A DNA stretch of 64,000 nt, from the NCBI GenBank assembly GCA_963711375.1, contig CAVQDV010000005.1:62001-126000 (forward strand). The letters are read 5' to 3'. Shown piece by piece: positions 33,491 through 40,608 of this stretch. The first letter of the stretch is position 1; each line of letters starts with the position of its first letter. Position numbers and translations under genes: made by a program. The notes beneath the pieces were generated by a model, which saw only the letters and a program-made list of their open reading frames with translations, had not been told where the DNA came from and ran no database searches. Origin of the DNA: CAVQDV01 sp963711375 (GTDB taxonomy: Bacteria > Pseudomonadota > Gammaproteobacteria > Coxiellales > Coxiellaceae).

Positions 33491-34529
33491 TCTGGTTCTC
33501 AATGGCTCGTAGAGACCTGAATGATTGAATCGGCAAATTCATTAGCTCTGCGGCCTTTGACTCGCCAATATACTCTTCGGCAAGAGCATGAAAAATCATC
33601 TTCTCAAAAATATGAGTTTTTTCTTTAGGATATTGTTCACCTGGCTCGATCCTTGACCATCCTCTTTCATCAAATTCTGCGCGCAATTTCGAATAAAGAT
33701 TGCTTGAAATTATTCCGACATCTTCCGCCCGATGAAGAATGCCTGACATGCTGATACCAAATTCTTGCTTAAGCAAATTTAGTTCGCGCGGTTCGATATA
33801 ATTGCGATGCTCTCCAAGCAAGGTAATTAAAGCTTCCTTGGGAAAAAGAAATGCGCCAGCAAAACGGTTGCAACATTTTTCCTCATCTAGGTTAGGATGA
33901 GAGAAACATTGTAAGACAAGATGTCCAAGCTCATGCGCCAAAGTAAATCTCTGTCTATCTCCAGGCCAACGATTACCGATCACAATAATTGGCATATTGT
34001 TAATGCCAGCAGAAAGGCCATCAAATTTTGGGTATTGTTGATTGTCAATTTCAAAGACCTTAATGCCGTGCTCTTCGAATATATCTATTAAATCAGGCAT
34101 TGGTTCAAGTCCTAATTTCCATTGTTTACGAACTTGGTCAGCTACTGCTTCAATATCATCGTAGCAACTAATTTTTTTGGCTCCCAAAGAAAATTTCTGT
34201 ACTGGTGACGAAGGAAATAAACTCTCTAATTCAACACGCCGCTCAATTTGATCCAACATTATTGCTTTAACTTCTTCTAGCTGCCGCTCAGACATATCAA
34301 CATGCCGACGGTATTGAATTTTTTCAAAAGAAAATCGTTCTGGCCTGAAAAAATATTCCACTTTTACATGTAATGCTTTTGCAAGTTTAATAAGAACCTC
34401 TGAGGAAGGAGTAAGCTCATTATCTTCGTATTTTTTGATAGCAGCATGGCTCAAGGCAACTTGCCCCCCCAAATCGCGCAAAGATAGGCCCAACGCTTTT
34501 CGTGCCCTCTGAATTCTATTACCCAACAT
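33471..34529 (-). CDS. HTH-ImmA/IrrE-family antitoxin/metallopeptidase
   Basis: A 352-residue protein. Residues about 1-60 are an XRE helix-turn-helix (RARKALGLSLRDLGGQVALS then HAAIKKYEDNELTPSSE). Residues about 150-240 are an IrrE/ImmA-type zinc peptidase domain with HELGH at 199-203. The C-terminal part (IISSNLYSKLRAEFDERGWS) is of the partner-binding kind. Proteins of this build are antitoxins or repressor-cutting proteases. Here it precedes a PIN toxin with overlapping frames, a known type II pairing. It probably represses its own promoter upstream of 34529. Confidence 0.85.
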   Translation of the reverse strand: MLGNRIQRARKALGLSLRDLGGQVALSHAAIKKYEDNELTPSSEVLIKLAKALHVKVEYFFRPERFSFEKIQYRRHVDMSERQLEEVKAIMLDQIERRVELESLFPSSPVQKFSLGAKKISCYDDIEAVADQVRKQWKLGLEPMPDLIDIFEEHGIKVFEIDNQQYPKFDGLSAGINNMPIIVIGNRWPGDRQRFTLAHELGHLVLQCFSHPNLDEEKCCNRFAGAFLFPKEALITLLGEHRNYIEPRELNLLKQEFGISMSGILHRAEDVGIISSNLYSKLRAEFDERGWSRIEPGEQYPKEKTHIFEKMIFHALAEEYIGESKAAELMNLPIQSFRSLRAIENQNATHNQ

Positions 34530-34864
34530 AGTTCTACCCTCTTGTTTACATTATTAAGTATAATTTACTTTTTTGTAAACTGCAACTATTATTAAATATC
34601 AATTGGTTAGAGAAAATGGAGGCCAAAATTCTATTCTCGCTAACACCTAATCTCAAAGGAAGGGCGCACAGTATTGGACCTCAACAAATGGGGAATTTTC
34701 CAGCTGTTCCAGCAGGAAGCTGCTTCCTATTTATGGATTTTTTGCGCTTCGTTAATTCGGGGTGCAATTAAAGGGAAGCATCCCCATCTTCCCCCTTAAT
34801 AATCCCCCATCTTGTAAAGAAGCAATCCCTAGCAGGAATCGTAATTAATTTTCCTAAAAAAAAA
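34530..34864. other. Gap between the toxin-antitoxin pair and the Lnt-like gene
   Basis: About 335 bases with no gene. It includes the promoter area of the HTH-ImmA gene next to 34530 and a short C/T-rich stretch near 34780-34810. No terminator is convincing. Confidence 0.35.
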
Positions 34865-36322
34865 TTATTTCAACATGAAAAGGGCTTTGCCCAATAAAAT
34901 CAACAAAAGTATTCCACATAGCCAAGCAAACCAATTTCCATACTGGCTATAAATCGATTTGCCAGAGCCCATCGGGACTTCCGCGACTATATATGTTGGA
35001 TTTTTCGGTGAGGCCTTTTTCTGGGCTAGCACTCGGCCGTGCGCATCCGAGACCGTTAACAAACCCCACTGTGCCACTCTAACTACTGAATATCCGCCCT
35101 CCACTCCGCGCAAAATTGCAGGCTTCGCGTGCAGCCAACCATCGACAACAAAATCTAACGCTGGCACAAACATCACACCAATACCTGCTCTAGCATATTG
35201 CTGTGAAGGATCTATGAAGTCCATGTCCTTACAAATAGAAAAGCCAACAAAATTGGATTCGAAAGACACTGGATTTATTTTCTTTCCCGAAAAATAACCA
35301 GATTCTGGCCCCGGCAAAAGATGCTGCTTATGATATTCTGTCAGAATATTTCCGTCTTTAGAAATCAGAAATGCCGTGTTGTATTTTTTATCTGCCCTTA
35401 TTTCTCGGATGCCCACAAGCAAGGCAACTTGATTTTCTATCGCTGCCTTTTTGAAAAGGTCCAGTATAGAACTTTCATTTTCAGAAGTCGTTGTCACGAT
35501 TTTTTCAGGCATTATCACGATTTGAACGTTTTGTTTTCTCAACTTTGGTATTTCTTGTATGAAACGTTTCGCGGTCAATTTCACTCTCAAGGGATCTTGA
35601 GATAAAATATCCTCAACACTTTCAGGTACTGTTAGCAAACCCACTTTTATTGATGTATTACCTGGGCTATTACTTAATTGAATACCACCGAACGCGAAAA
35701 CCGAAACAAAAATACTTAGCGGAACACCAATACTCAAAACAAAATCTTTGCGCAAAAAAACCACCACCGCAATGCTAGACGGCAACAAGGCAAGCAAAAA
35801 ACTTATTCCCCAAATTCCCGTAATCGATGCAATTTGAATTATCGGTAAAACACTTGTCTGCGAATAAGCCAAATTATCCAAAGTTCCTGCTGAAGAAAAA
35901 TATGCATTCACAAATTCATAGCTCACCCAAGCCAAAGGGAATACAAAAACACTATACCAGACTCGTGTGCGCTTAATAAAAGCGCAGGAAATTAAAATAA
36001 TAATACCGAAAAAAATCGCACTCTGAAATTGACCAAAAATAAGTAGATAGACTGGCAGAGGTGTATTTAAATAATAAAAAACATTTAATCCGCCTAAAAA
36101 ATAGGCCAAAAAAGCGGAGATAAAGACAATCGTCAATCTATTTTCTTTTAATCCCAGCCACAAAATTGGCAAAGGAGCCACCCAGGCCAATAGCCAAATC
36201 TCATTAAAGCCTGTCCCCCAGAAATAACAGATAGCAGAAGATAAAATAACTAAAAGTGTTTCAAGTCTCGTAGGCCGAGTTTTTTGAAATAGATTATTCT
36301 CTTGGTGAGAGGGTGACTGCAT
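34865..36322 (-). CDS. Apolipoprotein N-acyltransferase-like protein (Lnt/nitrilase)
   Basis: A 485-residue protein. The start is ATG 36322 with a perfect AGGAGG ribosome site six bases ahead; the 14-residue upstream extension is rejected. Six or so membrane helices (residues 20-210) precede a nitrilase-fold (CN hydrolase) domain with catalytic residues as in Lnt: E in VIMPEKIV, K in YHKQHLLPGPE and C in FSICKDMDF. Lnt adds a third acyl chain to lipoproteins and is normally essential and chromosomal. Here it is island cargo, and the usual C-Y-E is C-K-D. It may be a second, divergent acyltransferase or a related amidase. Confidence 0.75.
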   Translation of the reverse strand: MQSPSHQENNLFQKTRPTRLETLLVILSSAICYFWGTGFNEIWLLAWVAPLPILWLGLKENRLTIVFISAFLAYFLGGLNVFYYLNTPLPVYLLIFGQFQSAIFFGIIILISCAFIKRTRVWYSVFVFPLAWVSYEFVNAYFSSAGTLDNLAYSQTSVLPIIQIASITGIWGISFLLALLPSSIAVVVFLRKDFVLSIGVPLSIFVSVFAFGGIQLSNSPGNTSIKVGLLTVPESVEDILSQDPLRVKLTAKRFIQEIPKLRKQNVQIVIMPEKIVTTTSENESSILDLFKKAAIENQVALLVGIREIRADKKYNTAFLISKDGNILTEYHKQHLLPGPESGYFSGKKINPVSFESNFVGFSICKDMDFIDPSQQYARAGIGVMFVPALDFVVDGWLHAKPAILRGVEGGYSVVRVAQWGLLTVSDAHGRVLAQKKASPKNPTYIVAEVPMGSGKSIYSQYGNWFAWLCGILLLILLGKALFMLK

Positions 36323-36474
36323 TATAAACCTCCTAGCCCGACTGGGCTTTCTGATTGGCTCCATCCCTTGAGATTAAATCAAATAAACACAAAATGAAAC
36401 AATAAAAACACATTTCGTTTGCTTTTTATTTTGGGGTCGATTATTATTTTCAATAAGGGCCAAGAGGAAAACCT

Positions 36475-36810
36475 ATGCAAATGGAACAAATAACCAACAT
36501 CCCCTATGAATTCGCACATAATACTCTGGATCTGAGTTCAGCAGCAGTCTTTTTAGGAATTCACACCGAAACCCTACGCCAACGCGCAGCCAGCGGCGTA
36601 ATTCCTGGCGCCAAAGTTGGAAAATCCTGGCGTTTCATCGAAGCCGATCTTGTCATCTACCTGCGTTCGCTCTATTCTACACAGGCATCGCAGGGTGTGC
36701 ATAATAGGAGAAAATTATGGCACTCTACAAAAGAAAAAATCTCTATTGGATTGATATCCGCCACAACGGAGCGAGAATACAGCGCAGTACTCGGACTAAC
36801 AACAAAATAG
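36475..36810 (+). CDS. Excisionase-like helix-turn-helix protein
   Basis: A 111-residue protein. Residues 17-65 (LDLSSAAVFLGIHTETLRQR, then AASGVIPGAKVGKSWRFIEA) are a MerR/excisionase-type (HTH_17) fold. Such small proteins bend the attachment DNA and steer the integrase to excision. The frame overlaps the integrase start by 94 bases out of phase, more than usual, so its last 30 residues (after QGVHNRRKLWHS) may not matter. A purine-rich AAGAGGAAAA precedes the start. Position next to int supports the role. Confidence 0.8.
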   Translation: MQMEQITNIPYEFAHNTLDLSSAAVFLGIHTETLRQRAASGVIPGAKVGKSWRFIEADLVIYLRSLYSTQASQGVHNRRKLWHSTKEKISIGLISATTEREYSAVLGLTTK

Positions 36811-37766
36811 CCGCGCAGCAACTGCACGATAAAGTAAAAGCCGAATTGTGGCATCAAACCAGTCTAGATGAAAAACCAAAACGAATGTGGGTGGAAAGTG
36901 TCGTGAGATGGGTTAAAGAATCGTCACATAAGCGCAGTCTTTGCGATGATAAAACGCATCTTCGATGGCTGCATCCGCATTTTGAAAATCTACATTTGCA
37001 CGAAATTGATCGTAAAATAATTGATAAAGTGGCCGACGCAAAAGAAAAAACGGGCGTGTCAAACGCTACGATTAATCGGATGCTCGCTCTAATCCGTTCC
37101 ATCCTTAATAAAGCTACTCATGAATGGGAATGGTTAGACAAAGCCCCGAGAGTTAAATTACGAAAAGAAGATAATCACCGGATACGCTGGATTACGCGGG
37201 TAGAAGCAGCAAAATTAATTGCTGAGCTTCCCGAACATCTTGCGGACATGGCAACATTTTCTTTATCCACAGGTCTGCGACAACGAAATGTTGTCAGCCT
37301 CAAATGGGAAGAAATCAATTTGGAAAATCGTCACGCTTGGGTCCACGCTGATGAAGCTAAAGGTAACAAAGCCATCTCCATTCCTCTTAACGAGGACGCG
37401 ATGAGGGTGTTACGAAAGCAGTTTGGCAAAGATCCTGTGCATGTGTTTACTTATAAGGGTAAACCAATCACACAGACGAATACCAAAGCTTGGCGAAACG
37501 CTTTGCGAAGAGCCAAAATTGAGGACTTCCGCTGGCATGATTTGCGTCACACCTGGGCTAGTTGGCACGTGCAAAATCAAACGAGCTTGCAAGAGCTCCA
37601 ACAGCTTGGCGGTTGGTCAAGTTTTAGTATGGTTCTGCGATATGCGCACCTTTCTAGTTCGCATTTAAGGGAAGCGGCATCACGAATTGTGGTGACAAAA
37701 TCCCTACATTCGCAGAAATCTAGGGCCATAAGGCCAGACGCTGTCACGTCTAACCTTATGAATTAA
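36717..37766 (+). CDS. int: Tyrosine recombinase (island integrase)
   Basis: A 349-residue site-specific recombinase. The arm-type N-terminus is MALYKRKNLYWIDIRHNGAR; the catalytic domain carries R188 (TGLRQRNVVSLKW), H274 and R277 (WHDLRHTWASWH), W300 (QLGGW) and nucleophile Y309 (LRYAHLS). AGGAGAAAATT precedes the ATG. It ends 10 bases before the tRNA-Lys 3' terminus (37777), with attR inside that tRNA, so it is the enzyme that placed the island. Intact; a good candidate for precise excision. Confidence 0.95.
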   Translation: MALYKRKNLYWIDIRHNGARIQRSTRTNNKIAAQQLHDKVKAELWHQTSLDEKPKRMWVESVVRWVKESSHKRSLCDDKTHLRWLHPHFENLHLHEIDRKIIDKVADAKEKTGVSNATINRMLALIRSILNKATHEWEWLDKAPRVKLRKEDNHRIRWITRVEAAKLIAELPEHLADMATFSLSTGLRQRNVVSLKWEEINLENRHAWVHADEAKGNKAISIPLNEDAMRVLRKQFGKDPVHVFTYKGKPITQTNTKAWRNALRRAKIEDFRWHDLRHTWASWHVQNQTSLQELQQLGGWSSFSMVLRYAHLSSSHLREAASRIVVTKSLHSQKSRAIRPDAVTSNLMN

Positions 37767-37776
37767 GAAGCTTTTT

Positions 37777-37852
<76 letters not shown>

Positions 37853-37965
37853 GTGGGATGAAATTTAAATCCTTTTGAAGTTAAAAGCAAATTTTTGTCG
37901 TTGCGCTGTTGACGCCCCGGCCTATGCTCAGTATGATCCATCCTTCAGCTCGAAACAGATGACGT

Positions 37966-38042
37966 CGGGGTATAGCGCAGTCTGGTAGCGCGCCTGCTTT
38001 GGGAGCAGGATGTCGGGGGTTCGAATCCCTCTACCCCGACCA
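37966..38042 (+). tRNA. tRNA-Pro(TGG)
   Basis: A 77-base cloverleaf, CGGGGTA.../TACCCCGACCA, with anticodon loop TTTGGGA between CCTGC and GCAGG. The CCA is encoded. It is one of four clustered tRNA genes. Confidence 0.97.
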
Positions 38043-38050
38043 CTTAATTT

Positions 38051-38127
38051 GCGCCTGTAGCTCATCTGGATAGAGCATCGGCCTTCTAAGCCGAGGGTAG
38101 CAGGTTCGAGTCCTGCCAGGCGCGCCA
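38051..38127 (+). tRNA. tRNA-Arg(TCT)
   Basis: A 77-base cloverleaf, GCGCCTG.../CAGGCGCGCCA, with anticodon loop CTTCTAA between TCGGC and GCCGA. The CCA is encoded. It starts 8 bases after tRNA-Pro and is likely cotranscribed. Confidence 0.97.
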
Positions 38128-38138
38128 GGTTAATCATG

Positions 38139-38214
38139 GTGGGCGTAGCTCAGTTGGTAGAGCCCCGGGTTGTGATCCCGGTTGTCGTGGGTTCGAATCC
38201 CATCGTCCACCCCA
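38139..38214 (+). tRNA. tRNA-His(GTG)
   Basis: GTGGGCG.../CGTCCACCCCA, with anticodon GTG in the loop TTGTGAT and the extra 5' G at 38139 typical of tRNA-His. The CCA is encoded. Confidence 0.96.
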
Positions 38215-38236
38215 CCTTTATGTTGAGGAAAATTCC

Positions 38237-39058
38237 ATGCAGGATTTAATTAGGATTATTGAAAGCGCCTTTGATAATCGCCAGAATTTTTCTCCCACGA
38301 ATACTCCTTCTGAAATAATCACGGCCATTAGTAAAACTATTTCATTATTAGATAGCGGTAAAATTCGCGTCGCAGAAAAAAAAGAAAATAGATGGGTCAT
38401 CAATACCTGGATCAAAAAAGCCATTTTATTATTATTTTGCACGCATGAAAATAAAATGATGCAATCGGGAGATATGAAATTTTTTGATAAAATTCCGATG
38501 AAATTTCAAGATTATACCGAAGCGCAATTTCAAGAAGCCGGCGTACGCGTTGTTCCCTCAGCCTGTGTTCGCCAAGGCGCTTTTCTTGCACCAAATACAA
38601 TATTAATGCCGAGCTACGTCAATATTGGCGCCTATGTGGATTCTGGAACGATGGTCGACACCTGGGCGACTGTTGGCTCCTGCGCACAAATTGGGAAAAA
38701 TGTGCATTTATCTGGGGGTGTTGGCATCGGTGGTGTTCTAGAACCACTTCAAGCAAATCCCACGATTATTGAAGATAATTGTTTTATCGGCGCGCGCTCG
38801 GAAATAGTAGAAGGCGTGATCGTCGAAGAAGGTGCTGTTATTTCCATGGGTGTTTATATTGGCCAAAGTACGCCAATTTATAATCGAGATACCAAAGAAA
38901 TTATCTATGGTCGTGTGCCCGCTGGTGCAGTAGTCATTCCGGGTTCTTTACCCTCAAAAGATGGCAGCTATGGTCGATACAGCGCCATTATTATGAAATT
39001 CGTTGACGAAAAAACCCGCGGCAAAGTATCTTTGAATGAATTACTTCGCGCGGAATAA
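38237..39058 (+). CDS. dapD: Tetrahydrodipicolinate N-succinyltransferase
   Basis: A 273-residue cytoplasmic acyltransferase that converts tetrahydrodipicolinate and succinyl-CoA to N-succinyl-2-amino-6-ketopimelate in the lysine/diaminopimelate pathway. The left-handed beta-helix hexapeptide repeats run from about residue 105 (VRQGAFLAPNTILMPSYVNI, then GAYVDSGTMVDTWATVGSCA). The C-terminal acceptor region has VIPGSLPSKDGSYG. GAGGAAAATT precedes the ATG, and dapE is 125 bases downstream, so the two sequential enzymes are neighbours. Full length. Confidence 0.96.
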   Translation: MQDLIRIIESAFDNRQNFSPTNTPSEIITAISKTISLLDSGKIRVAEKKENRWVINTWIKKAILLLFCTHENKMMQSGDMKFFDKIPMKFQDYTEAQFQEAGVRVVPSACVRQGAFLAPNTILMPSYVNIGAYVDSGTMVDTWATVGSCAQIGKNVHLSGGVGIGGVLEPLQANPTIIEDNCFIGARSEIVEGVIVEEGAVISMGVYIGQSTPIYNRDTKEIIYGRVPAGAVVIPGSLPSKDGSYGRYSAIIMKFVDEKTRGKVSLNELLRAE

Positions 39059-39183
39059 AATGCTGCCATTTTAAGTGCAGAATTGTCATCCTAAGGATCT
39101 CCAGAACTTATCACTAGTTTCATTTGGGAGATTCTAGGTAGCGCTCAAAATGAAACCGAGGCAAACTACAAGAGGATTTTTTA

Positions 39184-40320
39184 ATGGATACGGCAACTCT
39201 AGAATTAGCCAAGCAATTAATTAATATCGAATCCGTAACACCGAATGATAATGGCTGTCAAAATCTTATCGAAGATTTTTTAACGCCGCTCGGTTTTTCC
39301 GTCACAAAAATTCCTTCGAATGGCGTGAGTAATTTGTGGGCTGAATTGGGCAGAAACGGCCCTATGTTTGCATTTTCAGGCCATACCGATGTTGTGCCGC
39401 CAGGTAATTTAACCAAATGGCAGTCCTCACCTTTTGAAGCCACTGTAAAAGATGGCTTATTATTTGGTCGAGGCGCAGCCGACATGAAAAGCGCTCTGGC
39501 TGCGATGTTAATTGGCTGCAAAAATTTTGTGACAAAGCATCCTAATTTTTTCGGTCGCATTGGTTTTTTAATTACGAGCGATGAAGAAGGTGACGCCACT
39601 GACGGCACGAAAAAAATTGTTGATTATCTTGAAGAAAATAAAATTAAATTAAGTTGGTGTTTAATTGGCGAAGCCAGTAGCCAAGAAAAATTAGGTGACA
39701 GCATCAAAGTAGGCCGACGTGGCTCTTTGCATGGTGCCTTACAAGTGTTTGGAAAGCAGGGTCACATTGCTTATCCGCAACTGGCAGATAATCCCATCCA
39801 CCGAAGTTTTAAAGCGCTCGATGCCCTCACGCAAACCATTTGGGATCACGGTGATGATGTTTTCACGCCGACTTCTTTTCAAATTTATAATATTAATGCC
39901 GATACGGGTGCAAGTAATGTCATCCCTGGAATTTTAACGGCACGATTTAATTTTCGATTCGCCCCCTCCAGCACCGCGGAAACTTTAAAAAATAAAGTTC
40001 ACAAAGTCTTTGATGATCATAATTTGCAATATGACATTCAGTGGAATTTAATGAGCCAGCCTTTTTTGAGCACTCCTGGTAAGTTAACGCAGGCCGTTAA
40101 AGACTCGGTGCGTGAAATTTGCGGGATAGAAACCCACCCAAATACAACAGGCGGCACCTCTGATGGTCGCTTCATCGCTGCTACTGGCTGTGAAATTGTG
40201 GAACTCGGGGCTATCAGCAAATGCATTCATCAAGTCAATGAGCATATTAAATTAGATGACTTGGAAAAATTGTCAGTGCTTTATGAAAATATTTTAGGGA
40301 AGATATTTTCGGAAAAATAA
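39184..40320 (+). CDS. dapE: Succinyl-diaminopimelate desuccinylase
   Basis: A 378-residue M20 zinc amidohydrolase that removes succinate from N-succinyl-L,L-DAP, feeding lysine and peptidoglycan synthesis. The metal ligands are in FAFSGHTDVVPPGNLTKW (H, D) and FLITSDEEGDATDGT (E-E), and the last histidine in SKCIHQVNEH. The dimerisation domain (GRRGSLHGALQVFGKQGHIA) is in place. It follows dapD; an AAGAGGA ribosome site precedes the ATG. Full length with all ligands present. Confidence 0.96.
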   Translation: MDTATLELAKQLINIESVTPNDNGCQNLIEDFLTPLGFSVTKIPSNGVSNLWAELGRNGPMFAFSGHTDVVPPGNLTKWQSSPFEATVKDGLLFGRGAADMKSALAAMLIGCKNFVTKHPNFFGRIGFLITSDEEGDATDGTKKIVDYLEENKIKLSWCLIGEASSQEKLGDSIKVGRRGSLHGALQVFGKQGHIAYPQLADNPIHRSFKALDALTQTIWDHGDDVFTPTSFQIYNINADTGASNVIPGILTARFNFRFAPSSTAETLKNKVHKVFDDHNLQYDIQWNLMSQPFLSTPGKLTQAVKDSVREICGIETHPNTTGGTSDGRFIAATGCEIVELGAISKCIHQVNEHIKLDDLEKLSVLYENILGKIFSEK

Positions 40321-40410
40321 TCCCTCCAATGAAATGCGTCTCTACACTCTCTGGGGCAGTAAGGCTCGTATTGATTACCCCTCGTGCTACTACCATTAAT
40401 TTAAATTAAT

Positions 40411-40450
40411 ACCCCTCACCCCGGCCCTCTCCCGCAAGGGGAGGGGGAGA
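40411..40450. repeat. REP-like palindrome, copy 2
   Basis: ACCCCTCACC...CCCTCTCCCGCAAGGGGAGGG: same core as at 14821-14868 and 61067-61106. It lies in the 288-base gap after dapE, which holds no gene. Confidence 0.7.
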
Positions 40451-40608
40451 AAGATTCTCTTTAAACTTCGCATTCTGGCATCATTAATGCCAATTTAACG
40501 CCTCAGTTGCCATTTTTCAAAACTAGCAATGAAAAAATACCCTAGATTCTACATTAAATGCCAAATTCAGGATAATTCGACAATCGGAGCTTAGGTCCTT
40601 AATAAAAA

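Noticed and set aside
34780..34815. Fourth copy of the REP-like palindrome
   Set aside because: C-rich stretch without the CCCTCACC...GGGGAGAGG arms; not the same element.
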